Source: Marsupella aquatica
Taxonomy: Eukaryota > Marchantiophyta
Direction: 5' to 3'
Assembly: GCA_973895155.1 (NCBI GenBank)
Contig: OZ316894.1
Location: forward strand, 21,142,001 to 21,206,000
Length of the DNA stretch: 64,000 nt
Part shown: positions 24,735 through 37,794 of the stretch, piece after piece
Numbering within the stretch: position 1 is the first letter of the stretch
Layout: each line of letters begins with the position of its first letter
Program-made: the position numbers and the translations under genes
Notes under the pieces: model-generated
What the model was told of the DNA's origin: nothing
Databases searched by the model: none
The model's input: only the letters and a program-made list of their open reading frames with translations

Positions 24735-25487
24735 TGCATTACAACGCCAACAACGTTATCTTCAAACTGTCGATTTGAAAGTACAACAATGAAGAAAGAA
24801 TACTCTTTAGGACCTGTGTGAGGCAATTCGCACATAATTTGATTTTATTCACTGTTCTCCGGAGTATTTGTGTACAGGGTGTCTTTAGTAGCTGAGGTAT
24901 GCTAGCCCAGGCAGCAGCTGCCGGCATTGGATCAATTGTAAGTAGGATTTCTCTGGAGTTTAATTTCATCTTGAATAAATCACATACGATGTTAGTCTCA
25001 CTACGACCACTATGGTAAGGTCACGATGACATTCTCCGATTCCTCTGCAATGTCTGGAACTTTTTGACCCAATATTCAGATGGGATGTAACATCACGGTT
25101 GATTGCGTAACAAGAGCCTCAAATGTTAGCTACTCATGGTCATCTGGGCAATTGCAACCAGTTATGCCCAAACTAGGTGTTCTGCTCTGTGAATTATGAT
25201 CCGGCAGGTTCCTGTATGCTTTGGAACTTCTCGGACAGTTTAGACTTGTTACTGGTTATTTGGGAAGTCTGAAGGTAACCAGTTGGTCTGTGCTTTGCAC
25301 TTCCAGGTTGATTCCTAGTCGAGTAGGTCTTCATACAAGTTGTCCGGCCCATCAATGTACTTGTATGACTGGCAAAATCAAAGGGGTCTCTGGAGACTGT
25401 TATATTGAGTACAGCTTGTCCAAACATATACGTCTATTGACAAGCCTATGTTATCGAAAGATTGACTAATTAACTTGAGGTATAGAT

Positions 25488-25840
25488 TCCTAATCTGATC
25501 TAAAAGCAAATCCACAAAAGCTCTGGACACGTATATCACAGTAGGCGAAAAGACTCTTCACATCCTTTGGCAACCTCTTACATATCCTCTTAAACCAATT
25601 ACTTGCCCGAAAGCAAATCCACAAAAGCTCTGGACTTATATCAGAGTCTAGTCTAAAAGACTCGTCACATCCTTCAGCAACCCCTTCTGTTTTCTTCATT
25701 ACTTGTTGAGATTAATTCCCAGTCTGACCTAAAAGCGAATCCACATTGGCTCTGGACATGTATCACAGTCTAGGTGAAAAGTACTCGTCACATCCCTTAG
25801 CAACCCCTTCCATATTTTTCATTAACTGTTGAGATTATCA
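25488..25840. repeat. About 115-bp tandem repeat, three copies
   Basis: Each copy has aaagcaaatccacaaaagct or a variant, ctctggac, atcacagtctag and gtcacatccttcagcaaccc. Copies start near 25488, 25605 and 25720. Confidence 0.85.
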
Positions 25841-26994
25841 AGACCAATTTACACAGTACGATATGTGATCCTGCCTCTGTTGGCTGTTTACAAATTGCCA
25901 CCTGGCAGGAAGCAATCCTAGCCAAAAGCCCAAATCCTGTTTCAATCTGAAACCATTCTATTGGCCAAAAACATGTGTCCTATTATGGCTCAGCACTCCC
26001 TCCTCACCTCCCTCCTCACCCTCCTGGCCTGAGGGCCTGTGCCTTGCCCTCCATGCCTGGCCTTATGAGCATGACCATCCACCACACCAGTGCACATATA
26101 TGGTGGTGTACAGCATCCCTCCATACCATGATAAACCTTGTTATTTCCTTTAAATCAATGAGTGCATGCCATACACTATCACATTTTGATGTGTGATTAC
26201 TAACAGGGCCAGTGCACAAGCACTCTGTGAGTGCTGCCCGTGATGTCTTGTGTTCTACAATCTCAAATCAGCCTGACAACATGGCTACACAGGCATTGGG
26301 CTAGTACTTCATTATATGATTCAAATTGTGTCCAGAGTTGGTCCAAAACAATTTCCAAACTTTGGCTTCTTCACTCAAGAGATCTGCATTTATTGAATTT
26401 CATTTCAAAAAATATATCTGCCTCAAGTGTGTCTTCAAACCAAGAAGTGGGCATCCAGTTTGCTTGGGTGAAAAAAAAGTCAAGAATGCTCCCAAAGTCT
26501 TGTAAAGCCACCCTTGCATTGCCCCGCATCAAACTTAAATATCTGAAAGATATTTTCTTTGTATATTTGTGTAATTTAAGGAAGAGGAGGGCAATTCCAG
26601 GTAGTGCAAATGCATTTTGAGATTTGCCTATGTTGTCTATTAGTACAGAAAGTAAAAATCTGAACTTGCATCAAACTTGGGTTTACCTTCAAGTGTGAAG
26701 AAAGGAGAAACAGAATAAATAATAGTAGAAGTGAAATAAAATAAAATAATGGATTATAGTGCATGGACACCATGATACCATGGCATTAAGAACAATTATA
26801 GTTCCTCAGAACTTTGTCTAGAGCCATCATTTTCTGGCATTATAGCCAGCATTTTTTTAGTTGCAAGAACTAGTCTTCCATTAGCCAATTTCACACCTAG
26901 CCATAGAGCCAGAGTACGAAGGTTGTACTCAAATCTAGTGAGATCTGATGATCAGAAATTAGTCTACAAAAATGATATAAGGAAATACTCCCAG

Positions 26995-27195
26995 AATCTT
27001 CTCCCTTCATACAAGGTGACATTTGCTGTAAAGAATCTTCTTAGAATCTTCTCCTTTCACACTACGTGACATGCCCTGTAAATAGTACCCTTAGCACATT
27101 CTCCTTCACACAAGTGAGATTCGCCTATTCTTAGCATCCTCTCTTTCACACAAGGTGACATTCATCTTCTCCTTTACATAGGGTGACATTCAGCA
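26995..27195. repeat. Degenerate 35-60-bp repeats
   Basis: Five variants of ttctcctttcacacaaggtg followed by acattc are seen in direct orientation. Confidence 0.75.
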
Positions 27196-28108
27196 CCCTG
27201 GCCAGAAATTAAAAAACCTTAAAAAACTATCCAAATTATAGCCCACAACGCTATTGCAACAGGGCGTTACTAAAATTGTACCAAAACGCTGGTCCTGTCG
27301 TCCAGTGCTCCATGGAGAATCCGCCTTGTGAGAGCCGCTCTTATCAGTACAGGTGGCGAAGGGGAAGAAGGGCGCCCTCATGGTTAAAGTCTTAACAATC
27401 CAAGACAGGCTACAGTAGTACAGGCAGACTATAATTATTCCGGACAGGTTTCACTTCAGCTCTTGACTGAAAAGTTCCGTATGAAGTTGAGTGGAGGTCT
27501 GGAGGAGGAGCTGGTTGATGTCATACCCTGAGGATTGCTCCTGAGATAATTGAGGAAGCGGCAAGGGCAGTGATAGTGTGGTCCTTGCAGATCTTCCTAG
27601 TAAACGTTGTTCTCGATGAAACATCCATGAAAAGGAGGAAGAATTGGGGACATTTGCTTATCAGTTTTTCTCCTGTGTAGATCAGTGCGTACGCAAGAGG
27701 GGCGGGGGAGATTCTGTGGGCCTTGAATTCTGACCAGTGTGAGGAGGGATGTGATGTTGAGTCGTGTGGAATGTATAAATTTAGTTCCAAGCTTCATCAG
27801 ATTCTTGCAATTCCGAGTGGCTGTTGAAATTACAGATAGAGGACTTTCACGAGCGAGACAGAATCTCTCACCCATATCTCATTGTTGTTGGTGTTGTTGT
27901 TGAATGGGTTGAGGAGGATGCCCATATTTTAATTTTTCTTACACTTGGTAAATTCTTGTTTTGGCGAGGTGTGAAGGCTGCAGCAGTGTGACGTGGGGAC
28001 GGGGGGATTTTTGATCCTGGTTGCAGCTCGCATCGGCTTGATTGGGCACGCTGCTTGGTGCAACAAGATATTGACTAGGATTGTCGGTGGGAAGAAGGGA
28101 ATTGGAGG

Positions 28109-30456
28109 ATGGCCTTGAGGAAAGCAGTCCTCTCCTCGCTGTCTGGTCAAATTGGTCTGACATCCCACAACGCTGCCCTTCTACCCCGTCCCTTATCTCC
28201 TTGTTCTAGATCCTCATACTCCTCCGCTTCCCCTGCTGCTACTAGAGTACTGTTGTGGGTCTCTAATAACCAATCCCCACATTATTGTCAAAAGCAACTA
28301 CTGGGCGGTAGACAAGAAGCTGGTTCTTGGAGGAGCACTACCGGTAGCGGCAGACGATCTGAAGGACGGAGATTTTCCTCTATTGGAGCAACAAGGCCGC
28401 GAGAGGTCCGTGCAGCTGCGACGATGGTGGAGCAAATGGACCCTGTTCAGCAGCGCTTGATGTTCGAGGACGAGTGAGGAAAACTGATACTATTCTTTTT
28501 CTTGTTTCTTGTTTCGTATTTCGTGTGTGTTTTTGTTTTGTTCTCAATTGTGTGGTCTTCGTGCCCCCAAAGGTCCTTACTTTTCCGCTGCAAGCTTGAT
28601 AAGAAAAGCAATTATTCTGAATCCAAGAGAATGTGACAGTCTACTGACCTAGACTTCTGAAGAAGATAAATCAGCAATCAGCTAGCAAAGTGATGTTCAA
28701 TCCCTCTCTTGCTGGAGGTGTGGTGCCCTGGTTGTTTGTTCTGGCCTTAAACTGTGGAACTTGGTGGGTCCAGGTGTATCCTCGTGGATGAAAAGGACAA
28801 TGTGGTCGGCCACGACTCAAAGTACAATTGTGAGACTAGAGTCTTATGCCTTCGCTCGCACAAACATGTTCAAACCTTGCTTGGGGTCCTGTGGACTCAG
28901 AATAAAATGGAAAGCAGTCGTGTCCCTAGTGCAGAGATTAACTTTGCCTCTTGGTCTGCCTAAGTTTGGAAAATCAGTGGTCGCATGAGAAGGTGTTAGG
29001 TGTAGGTAGCTGTAGGATTAGTGCTTGTATGGGGCGAAGGGATTGAGATTTTCCTTTTCTGGGGCCTTAGATTTTCCCCTTGCTGATGATCTCATCTTCC
29101 ATTCCAGGTCATCTTATGGAGAAAATCGAGGCTGACAACTTGCTACATCGAGCCTTCAGCGTCTTCTTATTCAATTCTAAGAATGAGCTTCTCCTGCAGG
29201 TACGCATACACTATGTCTATCCTGAACGGTGGACTCCATTCTTGTTTAATTTTTGGGTCAACTCATACGTCATACTTCGTCCACTCGACAATTCAAAACA
29301 AACCATGGCAGGTGGCCTGATGTAATCCTCGTGTCTGGTGCACGGATAAAAGTCAACCTCACTTGATCCATATACATCTGTGCAAATGGATACCAAAGGT
29401 GTTCCGGTTTCAACATTCTTCGCACAATAGTAATCTAGTAGCTTTGAAGACAGGGTGTTGTCTAATCAAGTGTTACTCTACGTGGACAAGGAGTTCATGT
29501 CTTCCTTTCGATGAGAGTTGCAGACCATATCCAGTTCGCCTGTTCAATTATATTGACACGGATGTTCTTTTTTATGTGAAGAAACGATCGAGTACCAAAG
29601 TGACGTTCCCTTTGGTTTGGACAAACACCTGCTGCAGCCATCCTCTCTATCGGGACAGCGAACTAATCAAAGACGGCCATTTAGGTGAGGAACTGACGTT
29701 GACCCACATCCTCAGGGTCCACTTCTGACAGTTGTGAATTTCTGGATATCATCTGTAACTTTTCTCCCCTGTGAGAATGCTCGGAACTTATAATTCGACC
29801 CTGCCAATGCCCCAGAAGGTCGAACATGTCCCCTCCAATAGTGGAAAAAGAGTTTGCTTTTGAATGTGGCTGATTGGAAGCGTGAATTTAACTTGTGTGC
29901 AGGGGTCAGGAATGCTGCCCAGAGGAAATTGTTTGATGAACTGGGCATTGAAGCTCGTGATGCACCAGTTGATGATTTCACTTGTTTAGGGCGAATCTTG
30001 TATAAGGCCCCTTCTGATGGAAAGTGGGGAGAACATGAACGTATGTCCATTTCACTCCCTTCTTATACTACTGTTGCGATCCTTGTACTGTCTAACTAAT
30101 TTTCTACTAAGTGTCCAGTAGAATCAGCAAGAAGTTTTTGGATCAGCTGTTTCACAATGCACAGCGGAGTAAGACTGGGCTTGATATTTATCATCTATGG
30201 TGCAGTGGACTACCTGGTCTTCATGAAAAGAGATGTTGCAGTGAAGCCGAATCCAGAGGAAGTTGCAGATGTCATGTATGTGAAAAAGGAGCAGCTGCAG
30301 GAACTTGTGATGAAGGCCAAGACTGGTCAAGATGGTGTGAAACTGTCACCTTGGTTCCAACTTGTAGTGGAGAATTTCCTCTATGACTGGTGGAAGCGAA
30401 TTGAAGAGGGTACATTGTCAGAAGTCGTCGACATGGAGACCATCCACAAGTTGTAA
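28109..30456 (+). CDS. IDI: Isopentenyl-diphosphate delta-isomerase (6 exons)
   Basis: The 334-residue enzyme interconverts isopentenyl and dimethylallyl diphosphate (EC 5.3.3.2), feeding all isoprenoid synthesis. Exons: 28109-28473, 28774-28829, 29108-29199, 29582-29684, 29903-30040 and 30206-30456, GT-AG and in phase. Signature motifs are [43 protein letters not shown] with the active-site Cys, and KWGEHELDY with the catalytic Glu, all within the Nudix-like fold. The N-terminal ~105 residues are Ser/Arg-rich like a plastid/mitochondrial transit peptide. A second in-frame ATG ([14 protein letters not shown]) would give a short form. The C-terminus is HKL, reported as a peroxisomal signal in plant IDIs. 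Alternative transcription starts may therefore give plastid and cytosol/peroxisome forms. Confidence 0.95.
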
Positions 30457-33195
30457 TCTAGAGGTGGCGGAAAGGAAAATTCTGACGAGCAGTACGTGGA
30501 GTGGATTGTAGCATCCTAGTCAGTAGCCTTGGTTTCTTTAGAGCATGACTTTGGTCTAAAGTTTTCTTTAAGGCTTAAGATGCAACCCTACACGTTTACA
30601 CGACGTGAAATATGCCTCTTTGCCAATGCCGATAAACCCAAAGCTTTCCACACTTAACGTGACTTGAGTGGGATATTGCATACAAGAAAGATTTGGGGTA
30701 GTTCCAGACGCAAGGCTCCTTGGGCGGATTACTCCTGCCGATTTCATAAGCAATCATTCCACATCGAATAAAAAATCTTGATAAAGAGGTTTCTTACTAC
30801 TTACCTTGATTCATTTCGTAGACAGAGTCTCTTTCCATGCTTAACCTAAAAGCTAAGGCATTTTCCCGGGCTGTCATGCAACTAGATCCGGATTGGATTA
30901 ACACACAAAACACAATTTCTACATCGTTTTTAGTCGTGATTCTGTTTCATATTTCCGTGTGAAACTATTCCTCTCTTCTCGTCTCTCCTACGAACGGCCT
31001 CAATTTTTCCAGCACCAATTTTTCCAGCACGTCTTTCAGATGAGATGTCCCCGAAGGTAATGCATAAGTAAGGCGGAAGGCAGTGTTGTCTATCTTCGGG
31101 AACTTCTGCTTTTTCCTCAAGACTTAGTTTTGCCGGGCATGACCAAGGGCACCATTAAGAGTCCAGTTAAGCTATATTTTGAAGCCAGCGGTTTATCTAG
31201 TGCTAGGACTTGGAGGGGATGGTCTGAACTTTGTGAGGTCAGCAACAACCCCTGGATCATATGGAGCTTGACGTGGGCGAGTTTACTTTTGAGGGATATG
31301 ATTTCCCTATCGAGATTTTTCAATTGAAAGAGATTCATTGTAGTAGGACAAAGGGTCACTTGTACCTTGACGGCTGCTGTGGTTCGTCCTTCCATTACGA
31401 TACAGAGTAGTACATCATTGAACTTGAATTGTCTGAAGTGACACGAACAAGAATCTCTCGGCGAACCGGCTTGTTTCAACTTACATCAAACGATGGACAG
31501 GCTCGATTGTCTCACCTGGCGGGGAGTAGAGGCGAGCCCTCAAGGTTGAAAATTGATCAATTTCCGATTGTGAACAGGGCCACCGTCAGTGAGCTCGTCA
31601 CTGTTGTTCACACTAGTAAATTGAATAATAAAGTAATCTGAATTCGCTGCCATTCCACCTAGTCTGAGGAAGCAAGCGAAGAGGACCGGCAACGGCACGA
31701 CGGTAGGCATTTTGTGGGAGAAGGGCAGTGGGAAGAGGGGAAAAAAAATCCGCATTTAGGGTCACATTTGTGGTCACGTGATGGAGAGGAGGAACTTCTC
31801 AGACAGTAGGCTCATATGAAATCATCTTTGTCCTCAATTTCATAATCAATCTGGACATTTCATTCTTTGACTGGTCATTCAGATGACGTATACATTTCGC
31901 CAACAGAAGAAATTGTTTTCATTCCAGATGACGTCAGGAATGAAGTAGAGAAATTGATGAGAGACTCATGCGTTACATTTCTTTTGACCTCCTTAATATC
32001 CGAAAGAGTGGGCTCAAATGATCCTCCAAACCAAATAACCTAAGACAAAACTGGCATCCGAGTATCCAACGAGACAAGGTCAGTATCCCGACTTCATGGT
32101 ATGCCTTATAGGCATGAGAGTGAAAGATACGTTCTCCTAATAGATACACTCTCTGGAGGTCACTTCTACTGACATTGACCTGGCAGCGACAATTGGTTGC
32201 TATGGAATGGCCCTAAGGATCACGTAAGGTCATCTGATGTTGACCAGGCTATCGCTTTTTGTTTTCCTTGCTTTGCGTCCCATTGTGTGTCCACGACCAG
32301 GACATATTGTAGGGTATGGGACGACCACAGACCGAAAGGAAACAGTCAAGACTCCAGTTCTTCTCCAGTTCTTCTCAGAGACAATACTTCCTCGAACGGA
32401 GGTGAGAATCTGGGGTCCCGAATCTCCGTGTCCTTGCAACCTCTTCTCATCACGTAAACCAATGTTTGGCTAATCCCAATTCATTACATGCCTTCTCCCA
32501 AAAGTTAAGCAGCATACCAAACGCTGCTAGCGCCACCGAGGGTAAAATGAGACAATTACATCGTCATTGCATTGAGATCTTTGAATCATTAGTAATCATG
32601 TCACCACCTAGATTTTTCTTGAGGGGTTGAAACCTAGAAAGAGTACCGCAATAAAATTCACACGCAAATCTTCCGTCATATTCACTTCACAGCAAGGACT
32701 GTCCACATCACTAGTCCCCCAGAGCAAACGAAAATCTAGAAAGAAATCATTGCATATGCACCGTGATTTGTGTTCTTGAGTCCAATTGTACTTTAAAAGG
32801 ACAGTCCAAACCGCCGTACCAATGTATGAAGTTATACCAGCTTTGACATGGCTTTGTACTCTCAAACGAGCACTGAAGGCAAGAAACCAACCTGTCACAG
32901 TGCAATGGAGAAGAAAACATTACTCACCTGAGGTAAGCAAAGCCTCAGCAAGTCTTCCTCCCGCATGAGCAGTTTTTAATCATTCATGACGATGATGTAA
33001 TTGAACAAACTGTTTACATTAAGCTGGCATACAGCGCAGATAAAAAAATCTATACAACATTTATGGGCCATTTGAGCAGTACTACTCTGTAGGATAGAGG
33101 AGATAGATGATCACATGTGAAAGTTGAGTTCCAATGAATTGAGCCCCATGAGCGCCAAGATCCAAACGCAACTACTAGTTGCAACATGAATGTCA
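30457..33195. other. Intergenic between IDI and GnTII; two coding-like stretches of unknown nature
   Basis: IDI and GnTII converge here. Plus-strand frames at about 31842-32040 (contains DDVYISPTEEIVFIPDDV) and 32237-32399 (contains PRPGHIVGYGTTTDRKE, then a gtgaga donor) read like protein. Neither has a recognisable family and I could not link them. They may be relics or chance. Confidence 0.3.
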
Positions 33196-34557
33196 TTAAA
33201 TGGCAGAAGACCTATGATACATTTGGGAGAACTTAACACAGAGTTGGTGATCCCGTTTGTCTCCCCATCCACCCCATCCGTCAAAACCCTCCTTGTATCC
33301 CGAAATTGGGGACTTCCTAACTCTCCAATTCTCATTAAGGTAAGGAGTTGTCTCCTGCTCAGTCTCATATGAAAGCGTACTAGATTCATCAGCACATACT
33401 GTGTCTAAGCTCTTGTCTTGCCCTTGATGTAAGCCACATTTCCCAAAGTGAATGGCACTCGTCTTGGGGCCACGCAGAGTGAAGCCTGCAGTTGGGAAGG
33501 TCGGATACACGCGGACCCAGAGTGTAATGTCCCAGTTGTACTCATCGAACTCACAGAAAGGCTCAGACCTTGCGTGTATCCAATTCCAAACTGTGCGGTT
33601 GAAGGCATACCCAACGTTACCTATCTTCTCCACCATCAAAAACTCGAACCCTTCTCCCTCCCCGCGGGAAGAAACATCAACTGGTGCAAGATTAACAGCC
33701 ACGCACTCCGGGCATTTAGTTCCGACCATTTTGATCAGCTGCTGAACGGTTCTGTAAGCATTGGGGAGGATGAAATGGTCCTCCTCGATGAACAGGACGT
33801 GCCCATCTCTGTTCCGTGTCTCTTGCAGTCCATCCCAAACGGTATTCATCATCCACCACCAGTGGTGCTTCAGAGACACAATCCGAGGCGCCCTGTGGTT
33901 TCCATATTGATCCGGATTTCCTTTGCATCCCAGCTCGTCAGCGTTTTGTTTATCCACGCAGTCGCCCTGGCTCTGGCCCGGAAAAGAATCGGAAAATAGA
34001 TGCGGTGAAAACGGGGCGAAAATTTGTTTCACCTGGCAAAAACGAATTCCCTCGACGATTTTGTTCATCTCGGGGAAAAACCCATCATGGCTCACAACCA
34101 GTAGAGTTTCCTCAATGCCCTTCACCTTGCTCAGACTCTTCACCACCAAATTCAGATATTGAGGCCTGTTGTGCACATACAGAACGATGGTGGTGTGATC
34201 CTCGGCTAAATTTGGGAACAGGTCACGGTTCCTCGGCAAATCATGATTTCTCGCCTCCAGACTTCTCGAAAGCTCGTTATAAAACGGGATATAGTTGAAA
34301 ACTGTCTGTTCTTGTTCTACACGTGCTACTTCAAGCTCATGGAGGCCCTTTGTTCCATCCCCTAAAGCACTATTGCTACGCCGGCTGGATCCCCAGTCAT
34401 GCTCCCCAGCGTCGAGAGGGTTTTCAGGGAACCAATTGGAGATATCAGCTGGTAGCCGCTGGATGAAGGAAATCACCGACCCGACGACACACAGCTGGAT
34501 GACGAACAGCAGGAAGAACCGGCGCCGGCCTCGTCCACTGAGCACGAATTTCGGCAT
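33196..34557 (-). CDS. MGAT2: Alpha-1,6-mannosyl-glycoprotein 2-beta-N-acetylglucosaminyltransferase (GnTII)
   Basis: The 453-residue Golgi enzyme (EC 2.4.1.143, family GT16) adds GlcNAc to the alpha-1,6 mannose arm of N-glycans after GnTI and mannosidase II, opening the way to complex glycans. It is a type II membrane protein: a basic N-terminus (MPKFVLSGRGRRR) precedes a membrane anchor at about residues 14-33, then stem and catalytic domain. Family motifs are VLYVHNRPQYLNLV, VVSHDGFFPEMN, LKHHWWWMMNTVWDGL, the metal-binding FIEEDHFILPNAY, and WDITLWVRVYPTFPT. The C-terminal Cys and KFSQMYHRS ending are also typical. The coding region has no intron, as in Arabidopsis GnTII. The first ATG is used. 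Confidence 0.95.
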   Translation of the reverse strand: MPKFVLSGRGRRRFFLLFVIQLCVVGSVISFIQRLPADISNWFPENPLDAGEHDWGSSRRSNSALGDGTKGLHELEVARVEQEQTVFNYIPFYNELSRSLEARNHDLPRNRDLFPNLAEDHTTIVLYVHNRPQYLNLVVKSLSKVKGIEETLLVVSHDGFFPEMNKIVEGIRFCQVKQIFAPFSPHLFSDSFPGQSQGDCVDKQNADELGCKGNPDQYGNHRAPRIVSLKHHWWWMMNTVWDGLQETRNRDGHVLFIEEDHFILPNAYRTVQQLIKMVGTKCPECVAVNLAPVDVSSRGEGEGFEFLMVEKIGNVGYAFNRTVWNWIHARSEPFCEFDEYNWDITLWVRVYPTFPTAGFTLRGPKTSAIHFGKCGLHQGQDKSLDTVCADESSTLSYETEQETTPYLNENWRVRKSPISGYKEGFDGWGGWGDKRDHQLCVKFSQMYHRSSAI

Positions 34558-36206
34558 CCCTGCTTCACTCCTGGATCACACCCATTCCAGGTAGCTGAAT
34601 TAAGACCACAGCTGAACTCAGGCAAACGCTAATTTTTCAAATCGGTTCGATCGTCCGTTGCTCAGCATAGTAACATCGATTCCATTCCTTTGCCCGTCCA
34701 ACACACAAAGATAGATCTAAGATTGACGGCCTGCATCATCACCAAAACGGCCGACCGCTAAGGATATGATCTCTCAGAGGGGCACATCTCCCATCTCCAT
34801 AAGCAATGTGAATTGTTCTTGCTCAACTACTGGGCACTGACTACCTCAGGAAATGTTTTCGAAGAGGCCCTTATCTTCTATCTACACCGGCCATGTGAAT
34901 TGAACACGCTTCATCGTGTGCGCGCAGGAGATTTGAAGAGGGCGATTCATTGTCCATGACCTTTGGAATGCAGCAGTAATGTGGCTCAGCTAGGCTTTCC
35001 AACTTCTGCGTCATCGACAAAAGGAATAGCAAAACATGTCAAAGAATGAATACCACTTCGACGAGATAGCTGACGGAGCTCGAGCGATATCCTTTCCCTT
35101 TCAAAACCAATCTCAATGCGGGACTTTCTGAAAATGGTAAAACTGTACAATTATAGATCTACATACCGCAGACGACCGGGGCTCATTTAGACTGCAAGAG
35201 AGCTCGTTCTGCCCTGTAATCCAAGCGGACAAAATTGGAAACCATAATTCAGAACCCAACACCAGAAACTCAAGACAGAGCCCAGACTCTCGTCGAACGG
35301 AGGCGCGCATCCCGGAAATGGAATCCAAGCGAGCAACCCACAGCGATCTGGAGCACAAGAACCCCCTCCACTTCGAATCGGAGCCCCAAAAACTGGAAAA
35401 GGAGAACCAATTCACCGAAACAGAGCCAACAAGGTAAAACAAAAAACTCAGCACAAAATCCAGAGTGGGCCAAAGGAAACCAGAATCAGACGAAGCTCAA
35501 TTTTCTGGACCAAGCAAGCTACCCCCAACGATCCGGAACACGAGACCCCTCTCCCCTGCAGATCCGACCCACGTAAAACAAACGAACAGAAACCCATTCA
35601 GTTCCACATTATTCTTCTTCTCCTTCTTTTGACTTCTTCCTCTACTCATCTTCTTCTTGAAGCGAATGTCAAGACCTAGGTCTCACCAAAAAAGGCATTC
35701 CAGCTCCGCAAACGAAATTCGGATAAATCTGGCACGCGAGTGGAATCGCGGCAGACCTCGCGCTGACGCTGATCTCGCTCTGCCGCGAGGACCGGCGGCC
35801 GATGCGAATTGCACAAACATAATGCCGCGCGGAGACGAGGACGAGACTCCATCGCTGAAGAAGAAGAATTGCGCACTCGTCAATTGGGAAAAGCTCCGAG
35901 CCGACCCCACCGGACCGGACCCGGCAGGACCGGAGTCACCGGACGGGAAATGGACTAACGACAAAGGCCCCCCTAGTTTTGCCGCCCTTTGCGCGCGCCG
36001 TCCATCTGCCCGTCCGTCCGGCCGTCCGTCCCTTTTGTAGAGAGTCCGCATCGGTTTGTCCGGTACCCTGGTTGCCGGCCGGTCAATGAAAGCTCGGGTA
36101 GTTTGATGCCGGGACATACGTTTTAACCGTCGTTAGACGTACCCGTAATAGCGTATTTCGTAAAGTTTTTTTTTTTTTTGGCCAGTGTGGCGAATGTTTT
36201 TATTTA
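34558..36206. other. GnTII upstream region
   Basis: This is the promoter and leader side of GnTII. From about 35750 to 36070 it is GC-rich with cggaccgg and gtccgtcc simple motifs. A 127-codon plus-strand frame there (35657-36040) is low complexity (Pro/Gly/Arg) and antisense to the likely leader, so I do not call it a gene. Confidence 0.45.
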
Positions 36207-37400
36207 TTTTTTCAAAACATTTCTTATCTGATTATTTTCTGTCTGTCAGATCTCCCTATATTTAAGGATGACCATTAGATGATGGCTAATGGGACCTGTG
36301 ATCAGATGGGACACTGGCTAATGAGACAGAAAATACTAGCTAATTTTTAGCCACAATTGGCCGGCGAAGCTTTTTTGGGAGGTGAAATTTGGCAAAAATT
36401 TTCCACTATAAAAAATGCTGGTGCAGATTCCGCAAGCACGAGAGTCACAATAAATGTTGTATGATGTGCTTGCTCCATTAGTCTGTGGCTTCCGGTAGCC
36501 GGTAGGTGTAGGTTCACTGCTCTCAGGATGAAAATAAATACCTAAAACATTTTGAGACTATTTAATTTATTTTTGGGTGAAAACAACAAGTTTATTCAAA
36601 CCCTTGACCCAAGGGACAAAAGGAACCTGCCTGGGAGGAGGAGGCAGGCCAATACAAGGAAAAGTAAGGGGGCTGAATGAGGGAGCACACTCACAGAAAA
36701 GAGGATGGGCATCCGCCAACCAGATTGCCTATAGGAAGGAGGACAATCAGAACAGGAAGGAGGAGCCCCAATATCCAAAGTGTGGCAAATGTTGGAGTGG
36801 ATTTTGGGAATATTCTCTATCAGATTTTACTAAAATAAATCATGACTGTCAGATATCCCTATATTTGAGGAGAACTGCTAGATTCTGGCTAATGACGTAC
36901 ATGGTTTGGTGGAAGAGTGGCTAATGGTGTTAAGAAAATCTAGCAAATATTAGTCAAAGTGACAAACATTTTTGGGGGAGGTGGAATCTGACTAAAATTT
37001 GCACTTAAAAAATACGCTGACACTGACCCGTAAACTCATGGCTTTCTATGTGTTGGTGGTACCCTAGTTCTGGACAACATTGGGACACTTTTTCTACATG
37101 GATTTGGTTGTCCAATTATTTTTTAATCATTCATTTTGTGATGCTTTTTTTCCCCCTTTTTGTTTAGAAATGGGCAACGCCCAGGAAACTTTATTCATTG
37201 GAAAAAGGACAACACATGGCCCCCCGTCTGAGAGGAGGAGATAGGATCCAGCAAGAGAAAAAGGTGGCTGAAAGGGGGAGCACACCCAAGGAAAGGAAAG
37301 AGGCATCCTCCCAGATCATCCAAGAGAAGGGGGCAGACCAGAGGTGGAAGGGAAACCCCCAAGAAGGGAAACAAAACAATATACGCCATGATTCCCTATT
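36207..37400. repeat. Diverged tandem duplication of about 600 bp
   Basis: Two adjacent homologous units lie at about 36207-36800 and 36805-37400. Anchor matches keep the spacing: gtcagatctccctatattt at 36245 pairs with gtcagatatccctatattt at 36848, and gggagcacac at about 36682 pairs with the same string at about 37277. Both units end in a purine-rich segment that starts with a tttattca string. No conserved protein is encoded. Confidence 0.75.
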
Positions 37401-37722
37401 AAAAAAAAGAACCCCAGGAGACACCAAAACAGCATTCTGACCCGGAGAACTAGCCGAGCCTCGACAATGACAGAGCTGAATACCACCCTCCAATGGCCAC
37501 CAAAACAGGTCCAAGAATCCACCAGCATTTTGCTTATCACACTTGTTGCATCCGCAACAGTGGTGTGTGTCATGTGCAAGTATACTGCTATTGTGCCTTT
37601 GTATAGAGAGCCACCAAAAGCTGATCTAGACACCAGTAGAAGGAGTCTTTAGTACTCGTGGAAGGTGCCAGTTTTATCATTCTAGAGTGAAATATTTTAA
37701 GATTGATGATTCTGGGTTAACT
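37401..37722. other. Intergenic, nothing recognised
   Basis: Only a short plus-strand frame (37467-37652) without family resemblance is present. Confidence 0.45.
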
Positions 37723-37794
37723 GATTGTGCTCCTGCACTTTACATGCCAACTCAAAAGATTGTGCTCCTGCACTTTACATGCCAACTCAAAAGA
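37723..37794. repeat. Perfect 35-bp tandem duplication
   Basis: gattgtgctcctgcactt starts both units, at 37723 and 37758. Confidence 0.95.

Larger units (their letters stand above)
24735..28108. other. Intergenic between PP2C and IDI, repeat-bearing
   Basis: The left end is the PP2C 3' untranslated region and the last ~600 bp are the promoter and leader of IDI. No exon series was found in between. Confidence 0.5.

Noticed and set aside
33448-33999. 183-codon plus-strand open frame (and neighbours to 34594)
   Set aside because: Antisense shadow of the intronless GnTII gene.
35657-36040. 127-codon plus-strand Arg/Pro-rich frame
   Set aside because: Low complexity from GC-rich simple motifs in the GnTII upstream region, with no family match.
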